16,020 nt of DNA from Desulfobacterales bacterium S5133MH16. Lineage in GTDB: Bacteria; Desulfobacterota; Desulfobacteria; Desulfobacterales; UBA11574. The stretch spans positions 1-16,020 of the forward strand of contig MAXL01000566.1 of the NCBI GenBank assembly GCA_001751005.1, read 5' to 3'. Each line of letters begins with the position of its first letter. Position 1 is the stretch's first letter. Shown here piece by piece: positions 1-7,502 of the stretch. Position numbers and translations under genes: made by a program. Below the pieces are notes generated by a model, which saw only the letters and a list, made by a program, of their open reading frames with translations, was not told the DNA's origin and ran no database searches.

Positions 1-560
1 CGCCCAGCTACAATTTAGCATCCGGTTACCGCGTGGCCGACGGCTATTATTATCACATGGGCCACAATTGGGCTCGTTTCGATCATGGGGGACGACTCCG
101 GGTCGGATTTGATGATTTCCTGGTGAAGTTATTCGGTGGATTGCAATTTCTTGCCCTTCCGCCTCTGGGGACCACCCTGACAAAAGATCAGGTTGGTTTG
201 ACGTTCGGTCGAGGAGATCATAAAGCTGCAGCCCTGTCTCCTGTAACCGGTACGGTTCTGGCGGTGAACCACAAGGTCCGGGAGCATCCCGAAATCACTC
301 ATGAGGATCCTTACCATGAGGGGTGGCTATATATACTGGAACCTGACATGCCGAAAAAAAATCTAAGAGGACTCTATTATGGCAATGAGGGCATTCAGTG
401 GATGGAACAAGAGAGCCAGAAACTGTTGAATCTCATGGGACCGGAATATGAACAACTGGCAGCAACAGGTGGTCAGCCGATTGGCGACGTGTTCGGTAAT
501 TTTCCTGAGCTCGGATGGGATTTACTGGCGAAAACGTTCCTTAGAACCAAGAAGATTTAA
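1..560 (+). CDS. GcvH-like lipoyl-domain protein, 5' end outside window
   Basis: Reading frame is open from the left edge (phase begins at base 3), so the true start lies upstream; the GTG at 33 is only the first in-window start codon. The region around GTG-encoded residue 4 (DGYYYHMGHNWAR) followed by GFDDFLVKLFG resembles the start of the H-protein fold of the glycine cleavage system, which carries a lipoyl group between the P, T and L proteins. The candidate lipoyl-lysine is in GDHKAAALSPVTG (lysine codon 222-224), followed by the usual P-V-x-G-x-V hairpin and a VN turn. The lysine-to-proline spacing is about two residues shorter than in classic GcvH, and an extra C-terminal tail of about 60 residues follows. 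Long proteins of this type are common in Desulfobacterota and may not serve glycine cleavage. The 3' end overlaps the convergent archaemetzincin gene by 39 bases. Confidence 0.75.
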   Translation, partial: PSYNLASGYRVADGYYYHMGHNWARFDHGGRLRVGFDDFLVKLFGGLQFLALPPLGTTLTKDQVGLTFGRGDHKAAALSPVTGTVLAVNHKVREHPEITHEDPYHEGWLYILEPDMPKKNLRGLYYGNEGIQWMEQESQKLLNLMGPEYEQLAATGGQPIGDVFGNFPELGWDLLAKTFLRTKKI

Positions 561-1151
561 AGGAATTTTATCAAGTTTTTTTAGCGATTCTTCATTATCA
601 GACTGGCGAAGAAGACGATCTTTAAGAAAAGTTGAGCAGTACCTGCAAAGATTAATGGGTGTCTCATCCAGGTCTTGGATATCTCCAGAGAAATGCATGA
701 GACACCTTTTTTCCTGGCAATGGAGAAGATTGAAAAGATGGCCTAATTCGTGAAGAGCAACTTTTGCCACCCTTTCATAAATGAGTGAAGATGGGGAGGG
801 AGAGCCATCCGGATTCTTGCCCAGTCTGAACAGCGAGACCAGTGCGAATTTTCCCCCCTGCTTTGCCTCGCCAAAGACGTGAGTAAAAATGGGAATAAAG
901 AGGTCCGGATTAAGAACACCGATGATCTTGTCATAATCTTTAAACCTCATAGACTCAAATGCTTTGAGAATAATGCCCGCATTGTACTGAAACCGTCTTT
1001 CATCAAAAGCATATTCAGGATGTTCCAGCGGTGGCAAAATCTGTACGGAAAGTTTATAATAGCCGGAGATATGGGCCGCGATGACCTTTAAGGCAATTTC
1101 GGGAACTTCTCCAAGAGGAACCACTCCGACCGGTTTTTTCTGTGAACTCAT
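522..1151 (-). CDS. amzA: Archaemetzincin-family zinc metalloprotease
   Basis: A 209-residue protein, the usual size of archaemetzincins. It shows HELGHLFNLLHC (residues 134-145), giving the zinc-binding histidines 134, 138 and 144 and catalytic Glu135, then C150, M152 (Met-turn) and the terminal pair C169/C172. This follows the family pattern HExxHxxGx3Cx4CxM...CxxC, whose four cysteines bind a second zinc. One departure is clear: the conserved glycine of HExxHxxG is Asn141. No signal peptide is visible, so a cytoplasmic location is likely; natural substrates of this family are unknown. It starts 12 bases after the stop of the sigma-54 activator gene and is probably the last gene of the kinase-regulator operon. 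The strong Shine-Dalgarno-like run (AAAGGAGGG, 1169-1177) lies inside the end of the upstream gene, 17 bases from the ATG, which is longer than normal; an in-frame TAG rules out an earlier start. Confidence 0.85.
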   Translation of the reverse strand: MSSQKKPVGVVPLGEVPEIALKVIAAHISGYYKLSVQILPPLEHPEYAFDERRFQYNAGIILKAFESMRFKDYDKIIGVLNPDLFIPIFTHVFGEAKQGGKFALVSLFRLGKNPDGSPSPSSLIYERVAKVALHELGHLFNLLHCQEKRCLMHFSGDIQDLDETPINLCRYCSTFLKDRLLRQSDNEESLKKLDKIPLNLLGSKERFRQ

Positions 1152-1163
1152 AAAAAATTCGGG

Positions 1164-2510
1164 CTAATCCCTCCTTTCCAAATTAAACCGTTTAATCTTT
1201 TTATGCAAGGTAACACGGTTGATTTCCAGGGCTTTGGATGCCTGAGTTACATTCCAGTCGTATTCTTCAAGGATCTGTTGAATATGCTGCTTTTCAACTT
1301 CTTGCAGGGAAAGAGGCCTTGATAAAGGTACGGGAGAAGACCGAAGGAAAGCAAAATCCTTAATCCCGAGTGTCCGGGATTGGGAAAGCACCACAGCTCT
1401 TTCAACGGCATTTTCCAATTCCCTGACATTTCCCGGCCAGTCGTAGCGTTTTAAGAGTTCCATTGCATCACTTGTGACGCGATCGACCTGTTTTGTGGTT
1501 TCATGTCCGTACTTTTCAAGAAAATGCTGAATTAATAAAGGAATGTCCTCCTTTCTTTTCTTTAGCGGAGGGATGTCAATCATGATTACATTAATGCGGT
1601 AAAAAAAATCCTCTCTGAAAGAGCCGTCGGTAATTCCTTTCCCCAAATCTTGACTGGTGGCTGAAATTAGTCGAAAATCTACATCAACAGGCTCTCTGCT
1701 CCCGATACTGGTTATCTTCTTTTCTTCCAGAACACGCAGCAGATTGATCTGCATTTTTGGGCTGATCTCTCCAATTTCGTCGAGGAAAAGGGTACCCCCT
1801 GAAACAACTTCCAAAAAACCCTTACGGGCATGGGTTGCTCCGGTGAAAACCCCTTTCTGATGCCCAAAAAGTTCACTTTCCAGCAGGGTGTCCGGTAGCG
1901 CACCACAGTTGAGCGCAATAAAGGGGAGATGGGCTCGACGGCTTTTTGCATGTATGGCTTTTGCAACCAACTCTTTCCCTGTACCGGTTTCCCCGATCAA
2001 AAGAATAGAAGAGTCGCTTTGGGCAACCTCCGGAATCAGGTTGAAAATATCTTCCATTGGAGGAGACTGTCCGATAATGTTATCAAACCGGGTAATTTTC
2101 TCCAAACGCCCTTTCAGATAGTTGTGCTCGAATAAAAGTTTCTTTTGATGCGATATTCTCTCCATTACAAGGGGAAGTTGATCCGGCTTGAAGGGCTTGA
2201 GCAGGTAGTCGCTGGCCCCGATTCGCATGGCTTTTACCGCCGATTCAGTGGATCCGTATGCCGTGATAATGATAACGATGGTATCAGGATATTCTGTCTT
2301 TACCTTTTCCAGCAGTTCTATGCCATCCATTTCGGGCATCTTTATATCCACAAACAAAAGCTGAAAAGGGTACTTTGCCAATTTATCCAAAGCCTCAAAG
2401 CCCGATGAAGCAGTTTCCACCACATGACCATATTTTTTAAACCAGTGGAAAAGGGATTCCCGGACGATTTCTTCATCATCCACAACCATGATACTCATCT
2501 TTTCATCCAT
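1164..2510 (-). CDS. Sigma-54-dependent NtrC-family response regulator
   Basis: A 448-residue activator with the standard three domains. The receiver (residues about 5-120) has acidic pair D11/D12, phospho-acceptor D55, T83 and K105. The AAA+ ATPase (about 145-375) has Walker A GETGTGKE (173-180), Walker B TLFLDEI (240-246) and the sigma-54 contact loop at 220-225, here GVFTGA rather than the usual GAFTGA. The C-terminal Fis-type helix-turn-helix lies at about 405-448. The protein should bind upstream enhancer sites and drive open-complex formation by sigma-54 RNA polymerase when phosphorylated. It begins 29 bases after the adjacent histidine kinase, its likely partner, with GGAGG six bases before the ATG. 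I could not find a convincing -24/-12 promoter in the window, so its regulon is not identified. Confidence 0.95.
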   Translation of the reverse strand: MDEKMSIMVVDDEEIVRESLFHWFKKYGHVVETASSGFEALDKLAKYPFQLLFVDIKMPEMDGIELLEKVKTEYPDTIVIIITAYGSTESAVKAMRIGASDYLLKPFKPDQLPLVMERISHQKKLLFEHNYLKGRLEKITRFDNIIGQSPPMEDIFNLIPEVAQSDSSILLIGETGTGKELVAKAIHAKSRRAHLPFIALNCGALPDTLLESELFGHQKGVFTGATHARKGFLEVVSGGTLFLDEIGEISPKMQINLLRVLEEKKITSIGSREPVDVDFRLISATSQDLGKGITDGSFREDFFYRINVIMIDIPPLKKRKEDIPLLIQHFLEKYGHETTKQVDRVTSDAMELLKRYDWPGNVRELENAVERAVVLSQSRTLGIKDFAFLRSSPVPLSRPLSLQEVEKQHIQQILEEYDWNVTQASKALEINRVTLHKKIKRFNLERRD

Positions 2511-2539
2511 AGTCTTCCTCCATCACATGACACAAGAGG

Positions 2540-4117
2540 TTAATGGGTGGGAAAATTCAAAATAAATGAAGTCCCTTTTCCCACCTTGGTGTTTACTTTA
2601 ATAGTACCCCCATGATTTTTTGTGACACTATAGACGATAGACAGACCAAGCCCGATAGCTTCCCCTGCTTCCTTTGTGGTGAAAAATGGATCAAAAATAT
2701 GATCAAGGTTTTCCTCAGGGATCCCATATCCAGTATCACGGATTTCTACACAAACATTTTTTTTGGCTTTGTCGTGTTTGGAAAGAACGTGCAGTTGCCC
2801 TCCCTCGGGCATGGCAGCGATAGCGTTGAAAATCAGGTTTAGAAAGCATTGCTGCAATTGGTTGGCATCTCCCATTACGGTAAATAGTTTTGGAGATATC
2901 TTGGCAGTCAGTTGAATATTTTGTAGTTTCATCTTGTGTTGCGTTAATGTTAAGACGGCCTCGATAACTTCGTTAAGATCTATATCCTTATATTGCAGGT
3001 CCTTATGCTCCAAAGGATATTCGCGGGAAAACGAAAGAAGACCGGAAACAATGTTGCCACAGCGTTCCAGTTCTTTGGACATGAGAGAAAGATGTTTTTT
3101 AAATTGTTCCAGATCTTTAGAACTCGGGTCGCCTTCATTCAGGACTTCCTGCATTAAATGGCTGAATGTCAATAACCCCTGAATGGGATTGTTAATTTCG
3201 TGGGCGCAACTGGCTGCCAGTTTGCCCAGAGAGATCATGCGATCTTCCTGGATCAGTTTTTGAAAATCAGACTTTAATTCCTTGACCCGCTTTTCCCATC
3301 GATGTGAAAATTCCTTTGTAATATCCCTAAATACCTCGATAACCTGAAAGATTTCACTGTTCTCATTTCTTAAAGGATAAGTGACGATATTGTAGAAGGA
3401 GGGTCGATCTCCCGAACCGGGATGCTCGTGCAGCACGTAAGAAGATATGCCTGTTCTCAAAGTTTCCACCATGGGGCATTTCATCTCGGGCTTGCAACTG
3501 GAACACGGCGCATTAAATCCATAAGAAATTTTGTAACAGTGTGCTCCGACAACATCTTCTTTGGACTTGTTGACCATTTTTAAATAGGCTTCATTTGTTT
3601 CAACAATTGTAAAATCTGTATTCAAAACCAGAATGGCGGCAGTGCTTTGCTGGATGAGAAATTCTGAAAACATCTTTTCAACAATCAATTGATGCTCTGT
3701 TAACTGCAGGCGCTTATCAATGTCGAAAAGGTTTCTCAATAACCTACCAATGTTGTGTTCAATAACACCAACGCCTTTGGGTCTGAGGCGTATTATGTCG
3801 AGCAGGACCTCTTGGCTGCCTGTCAGCTCTATGATGCTGTCGAGCTCTTTGATCTTAAAAAGATCCCGGAAGTTAGTTGTGGTATATATTCCCAGTTCTT
3901 TGGCCAGAACAAAGCCTTCAGCCTTCGGGTTAATGTCGCAGACACCGACGATGTTAATGTCCATAAAAGGAAAGCGTTCTTCATAGAGAAGCTCTATGAA
4001 ATATTTACACGCTCTGCCTCCGCCCACGATCGCCAGATTAATGGTATGGGCAATTACATTAGTCAAAAAAGGCAATTTTCCCGAACGATACCTTCTCTTT
4101 TTATTTTTTGCTTTCAT
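2540..4117 (-). CDS. Histidine kinase with N-terminal Rossmann-like domain and Cys-rich PAS
   Basis: A 525-residue protein without visible transmembrane segments, so probably cytoplasmic. Residues about 25-125 read like a dinucleotide-binding Rossmann unit of the Gfo/Idh/MocA or homoserine-dehydrogenase type: a beta strand into GGGRAC (32-37), then NIVGVCDINPKA (an acidic residue after strand 2) and later ELTGS. A PAS domain follows (about 150-270) holding HCY (C194) and PCSSCKPEMKC (C205, C208, C214). HisKA has H306 in AHEINNP; HATPase has an N-box around 427-431, G1 DTGYGIP (461-467) and G2 GLGLS (489-493). It should autophosphorylate and pass phosphate to the NtrC-type regulator 29 bases downstream. 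The signal is not known; NAD(P)(H) or redox state is my inference from the two N-terminal modules. A GAGGGG run lies 13 bases before the ATG. Confidence 0.9.
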   Translation of the reverse strand: MKAKNKKRRYRSGKLPFLTNVIAHTINLAIVGGGRACKYFIELLYEERFPFMDINIVGVCDINPKAEGFVLAKELGIYTTTNFRDLFKIKELDSIIELTGSQEVLLDIIRLRPKGVGVIEHNIGRLLRNLFDIDKRLQLTEHQLIVEKMFSEFLIQQSTAAILVLNTDFTIVETNEAYLKMVNKSKEDVVGAHCYKISYGFNAPCSSCKPEMKCPMVETLRTGISSYVLHEHPGSGDRPSFYNIVTYPLRNENSEIFQVIEVFRDITKEFSHRWEKRVKELKSDFQKLIQEDRMISLGKLAASCAHEINNPIQGLLTFSHLMQEVLNEGDPSSKDLEQFKKHLSLMSKELERCGNIVSGLLSFSREYPLEHKDLQYKDIDLNEVIEAVLTLTQHKMKLQNIQLTAKISPKLFTVMGDANQLQQCFLNLIFNAIAAMPEGGQLHVLSKHDKAKKNVCVEIRDTGYGIPEENLDHIFDPFFTTKEAGEAIGLGLSIVYSVTKNHGGTIKVNTKVGKGTSFILNFPTH

Positions 4118-4241
4118 GATTCAATTTATACCCCTCAATTTCTAACAGGTCAAGTCGAATCCAAATTGTCCATTATTTTAACATTCCGGAATTTTATGAA
4201 TTCTGTTTATCTTTTGCCTGAAACCCGTAACAGGTAACACC

Positions 4242-4262
4242 GAGAAGTTGTCTAACCTTCTC
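4242..4262. repeat. Short inverted repeat (hairpin) in the divergent promoter region
   Basis: GAGAAG pairs with CTTCTC; TT/AA can extend the stem past one bulged C, leaving a GTCT loop. No T-run follows on either strand, so it is not a standard terminator. An alternative pairing of GTTGT with ACAAC overlaps it. It may be an operator dyad or an RNA structure in the leader of the plus-strand kinase gene. Confidence 0.4.
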
Positions 4263-4446
4263 ACAACTATCAGAAAATATCACTTTTTGTCGTGGTAAAA
4301 ATGTGAATACCCGGTTGACTTCCGATGGAGGATATGATTGATTATTAAGGAGATTGGCGAAACTTAACTCGGCAATTTACCTGTCCTGCCCTGATAATTT
4401 ATAAACTACCCGGCACAAGTCAGTGGAATTTTTAAATTTGCTGATA

Positions 4447-4451
4447 TGGAG
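4447..4451 (+). promoter_or_regulatory. Ribosome binding site choosing the ATG at 4458
   Basis: TGGAG lies six bases before the ATG at 4458, whereas the earlier in-frame ATG at 4446 has no purine-rich site upstream. The later start is therefore preferred; it removes four residues. Confidence 0.6.
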
Positions 4452-4457
4452 TTTGAT

Positions 4458-5951
4458 ATGCATAAAGATATGGAAAAAGAATATTTACTCAAGGGCATTA
4501 CCGCGTTTAAAAGAAAGTTCACGGTGATTTCGCCGGAATACAAAATTCTGGCTTTAAGCTCACGGTTTAATGGAATAAAGGAATCTGAAACCATCGGGCA
4601 ACACTGCTACAAAGTATTCCACGATCGTTCTTCACCCTGCAAAAATTGTTCGGTAAAGATGGCTCTTGAGAAAAAAAAACCCGCTTTAACGCCCCAATCG
4701 GTAAACTCTTTAGATCTGGATGAAATGCCCTGTTATTTTGCGTATCCAATCTTTTCCGGAAATGACATTGAAGCCTTTGTAAGCATGGATTTTGATCTCC
4801 CCACCAGAGGAGGGCTTGAAGAGAATCTGCAGCGTTCCAATGCCTTATTACGAAATCTCATTCAAAGCTCTGTAGACTGTGTAATTGCTGCTGATATGAA
4901 AGGAAAGATTCTCATCTTTAACGATGCAGCAGTTGAGGTTTTCGGCTACACTGAAGATGAAGCGCTCAATACGCTCAATGTTCGAGATATTTACCCCGGC
5001 GACCAAGCATTTGAGGTTATGCGAAAGCTTAGAAGTGGAGAATACGGCGGCAAGGGAAAACTTAAATTATATTATACAGACGTTATAAGTAAAAACGGTG
5101 AAACCATTCCCATCAAACTGAATGCATCCAAAATTTATGAAAAAGGGCAGAAAATAGCGACCATCGGTTTCTTTCGTGATATGCGCGAGGAGTTTCGAAT
5201 AAAAAATGAGTTGGAAAATACCCAGATTCAGCTCCTGCAGGCGGAAAAGATGTCTTCTCTTGGAAAACTGGCCGCAGGAGTCGCCCACCAGTTAAACAAC
5301 CCCCTGGGAGGAATTACTCTGTTTGCCAAGCTTATGCAGGAAGAATATGACCTGGAGGAGGGGGCCAAAGAAGACTTAGGCCGCATCCTGAAAGACGCCC
5401 AAAGATGCCGTGATACGGTGAAGGAACTGCTGGAATTCACGAGGCAGACCCGCCATTTAATGCGACCTCATGACGTCAACCATGCGATTTCCCGGACTTT
5501 GTTTCTTCTCGAAAGCCAGACCCTGTTCCATAATATAGAAATAGTAAAAGATCTGGACGATTCACTCCCCCATGTTCAGTCTGATATCCAGCAGCTTAAT
5601 CATTTGTTTATGAACATCATTCTCAATGCCGCCCAGGCCATGAAGGAAAAGGGGAGACTCACGGTAAAAAGCAGCCTGATGCCGGATGGCAACCGGGTTT
5701 GCATAGAAATATCCGATACAGGTCCTGGAATACCCGAGGATATTCTTCCCCACATTTTTGAACAATTTTTCACCACCAAGGAAGAAGGAAAGGGGACCGG
5801 TTTGGGTCTCAGTCTGGCTTACAGTATCGTGAAAAATCACGGCGGCAATATCATGGCAAAAAACAAGCCGGGACAAGGAACGACATTTATTATTGAGTTT
5901 CCCATTGCGGATAAGGGAAACGAAGGAGAAGAAAGTGGAGATAAAATCTGA
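4458..5951 (+). CDS. PAS-PAS histidine kinase with Cys motif and HQ in its H-box
   Basis: A 497-residue soluble kinase counted from the ATG at 4458. A first PAS-like domain (about 15-112) carries GQHCYKVFH (C50) and SPCKNC (C61, C64), the same Cys arrangement as in the divergent kinase. A second PAS domain (about 130-245) ends in a GFFRDMRE segment. HisKA holds AHQLNNPLGG with phospho-acceptor H277; the acidic residue normally next to it is Gln278. HATPase has an N-box (383-396), G1 DTGPGIP (420-426) and G2 GTGLGLS (446-452), all intact. It overlaps the next gene, a receiver-kinase hybrid, by 17 bases and most likely donates phosphate to that receiver. The HQ change may lower phosphatase or kinase activity, but kinases with HQ exist. 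Signal unknown; a redox cue is suggested only by the cysteines. Confidence 0.9.
   Translation: MHKDMEKEYLLKGITAFKRKFTVISPEYKILALSSRFNGIKESETIGQHCYKVFHDRSSPCKNCSVKMALEKKKPALTPQSVNSLDLDEMPCYFAYPIFSGNDIEAFVSMDFDLPTRGGLEENLQRSNALLRNLIQSSVDCVIAADMKGKILIFNDAAVEVFGYTEDEALNTLNVRDIYPGDQAFEVMRKLRSGEYGGKGKLKLYYTDVISKNGETIPIKLNASKIYEKGQKIATIGFFRDMREEFRIKNELENTQIQLLQAEKMSSLGKLAAGVAHQLNNPLGGITLFAKLMQEEYDLEEGAKEDLGRILKDAQRCRDTVKELLEFTRQTRHLMRPHDVNHAISRTLFLLESQTLFHNIEIVKDLDDSLPHVQSDIQQLNHLFMNIILNAAQAMKEKGRLTVKSSLMPDGNRVCIEISDTGPGIPEDILPHIFEQFFTTKEEGKGTGLGLSLAYSIVKNHGGNIMAKNKPGQGTTFIIEFPIADKGNEGEESGDKI
5923..5928 (+). promoter_or_regulatory. Ribosome binding site choosing the GTG at 5935
   Basis: AAGGAG lies six bases before GTG 5935, inside the end of the upstream kinase gene. 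The earlier in-frame TTG at 5893 lacks such a site and would add residues with no receiver-domain homology. The GTG start gives a 17-base overlap and probable translational coupling. Confidence 0.75.
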
Positions 5952-7422
5952 CGCCATAATATTGGTTGTGGACGATGAACAGGATATCCGGGATGCATCC
6001 GAACGAATCCTTACCCGAATCGGTTTCCAGGTTCTAAAGGCATCTCGCGGGGATGAGGGGTTGGCTGTCCTGGAAAAGGAGAAAGCTTCCATCGTGCTTC
6101 TGGATTTGAAGATGCCGGGAATGGACGGACTGGAGGTTCTCAAACACATTCGTGTGCTGGACGAGGCAATTCAGGTCATCGTGATCACAGGATATGCCAC
6201 GATAGAAACAGCCATTGAGGCCATGAAACTGGGGGCCTATGATTTTATTTCCAAACCCTTTGAGCCGGAGCAATTACGTATTGTAGTTAATCGCGCCTGG
6301 GAAAAGATTAGTCTCAGACGGGAGGCTGAAAAGCTGGAGGAGGAAAGAAGAAGGACACTGTCTGATCTGGATTTAGAGAAAAGCCGCATACATACTATTT
6401 TAGAATCTTTTCCGAGCGGTGTGGTTGTAACAAATTCACAGGGCCAGGTGGTTCTGATGAATCCGGCCTTTAGAAAGCTTCTCGGTCTTGATCCCGGTCT
6501 GAAAACGGGCAACCCCATAGAAGACTATGTGCCGGATAAAGAACTTTGTAATCTTGTAACGGAAATCTCGCAGGGAAAACATGTGGACTACGATGATATT
6601 CCTGATTATGAGTTTTCTCTTTCAGATGAAAAATATCTTATGGCAACCGGGCAGCCGGTCTTGGGAGAGAGAAAGGAGTGCCTTGGAGCAGTTCTAAATG
6701 TTGTGAATATCACTGCCATGAAGCTTTTGGATCAGCTTAAATCGGAATTCGTGGCAAAGGTTTCCCATGAACTGCGATCACCGCTTTCAACCATTCACGA
6801 GCAGCTTGCCCTGGTAATCAAAGATATGGTCGGTGAAGAATCTGCGCAAGACCAGCATATACTTGACCGTGCCAGGGAAAAGACAAAAGGATTGATTACT
6901 CTGATCGGAGATCTGCTCGATCTTTCCCGTATCGAGGAAGGGATTATTTGTCATGAGTCTCAAGTGGTTAGGCTCGGAGAGCTTCTGGAAAATATAGTAG
7001 ATTTTTTAAGAGCCCAGGCAGAGAAAAAAAACCAGTTCCTTACGATTGAACTTCCAAAAGATCCGCTTCCTGAACTCTTTGCCGATCCCATTGCTCTGGA
7101 AAGTATTTTCGGGAACCTTATCACCAATGCCATTAATTACACTCAGGAAGGCGGAAAAATTGAAGTGGAAGTTGATATGGCCGGAATCAACGTGCGTGTA
7201 AAAATTAAAGATAACGGATTTGGTATAGAAGATAAATATCTGGATAAGATTTTTGAAAGATTTTACAGGGTCAAAGACGAAAAGACGAGGTATATTACAG
7301 GCACCGGCCTTGGGCTGCCCATCGTAAAGGGACTTATAGATTCAATAGGCGCCCTTATTGATGTGGAGAGCGTTCCCGGCAAGGGAACAGAATTTACGGT
7401 TCTTCTTCCTACAAAAGCCTAG
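5935..7422 (+). CDS. Receiver-PAS-histidine kinase hybrid
   Basis: A 495-residue protein from the GTG at 5935. The N-terminal receiver (about 6-125) has D13/D14, phospho-acceptor D57 in LLDLKMPGMDG, T85 and K107. A charged helix rich in Glu/Arg/Lys (about 122-150), a probable coiled-coil signalling helix, leads to a PAS domain (about 150-262). HisKA has H278 in KVSHELRSPLS; HATPase has N394/N398, G1 DNGFGI (426-431) and G2 GTGLGL (456-461), closer to the PhoR/WalK-like kinase class than to the NtrB-like class seen upstream. The design suggests a phosphorelay: the upstream kinase phosphorylates D57, which tunes this kinase, which then signals to a partner not encoded beside it. No DNA-binding domain and no membrane segment are present. 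Confidence 0.93.
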   Translation: MEIKSDAIILVVDDEQDIRDASERILTRIGFQVLKASRGDEGLAVLEKEKASIVLLDLKMPGMDGLEVLKHIRVLDEAIQVIVITGYATIETAIEAMKLGAYDFISKPFEPEQLRIVVNRAWEKISLRREAEKLEEERRRTLSDLDLEKSRIHTILESFPSGVVVTNSQGQVVLMNPAFRKLLGLDPGLKTGNPIEDYVPDKELCNLVTEISQGKHVDYDDIPDYEFSLSDEKYLMATGQPVLGERKECLGAVLNVVNITAMKLLDQLKSEFVAKVSHELRSPLSTIHEQLALVIKDMVGEESAQDQHILDRAREKTKGLITLIGDLLDLSRIEEGIICHESQVVRLGELLENIVDFLRAQAEKKNQFLTIELPKDPLPELFADPIALESIFGNLITNAINYTQEGGKIEVEVDMAGINVRVKIKDNGFGIEDKYLDKIFERFYRVKDEKTRYITGTGLGLPIVKGLIDSIGALIDVESVPGKGTEFTVLLPTKA

Positions 7423-7464
7423 CCCGGATAAGCCGGCACGGAACATCCATTCAGGATAACAGTG

Positions 7465-7493
7465 ACTTAAACCCACCCTGGTGCGGTTGAAGT
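7465..7493. terminator. Imperfect hairpin between convergent genes, possible terminator
   Basis: ACTT...AACC...CAC pairs with GTG...GGTT...AAGT around a CCTG loop, with one mismatch and one bulge, giving about 12 pairs. It lies between the ends of the plus-strand hybrid kinase gene and the minus-strand aroE-like gene, where a shared terminator is expected. No T-run follows on either strand, so intrinsic termination is uncertain. Confidence 0.4.
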
Positions 7494-7502
7494 GATCTAA
7501 CT

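Larger units (their letters stand above)
4118..4457. other. Intergenic region between two divergent kinase operons
   Basis: About 340 bases, A+T-rich, without a supported gene. It must carry the promoters of both signalling operons. I found no clear sigma-70 pair with proper spacing and no sigma-54 -24/-12 motif on either strand. Visible structure is a hairpin at 4242-4262 and a small direct repeat GTAAC-AG-GTAAC at 4227-4238. Either could be an operator, but nothing in the sequence shows it. Confidence 0.6.

Noticed and set aside
448..753. 101-codon plus-strand open frame after the GcvH-like gene
   Set aside because: Overlaps both the GcvH-like gene and the archaemetzincin gene in other frames; no ribosome site or familiar motif.
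3755..4237. 160-codon plus-strand open frame
   Set aside because: Lies antisense over the Rossmann domain of the kinase at 2540-4117, whose motifs are clear; the translation has no recognisable features.
5893..5934. TTG at 5893 as start of the hybrid kinase
   Set aside because: GTG at 5935 has AAGGAG six bases upstream and begins just before the receiver domain.
5562..6149. 195-codon minus-strand open frame
   Set aside because: Antisense shadow of the HATPase and receiver domains on the plus strand.
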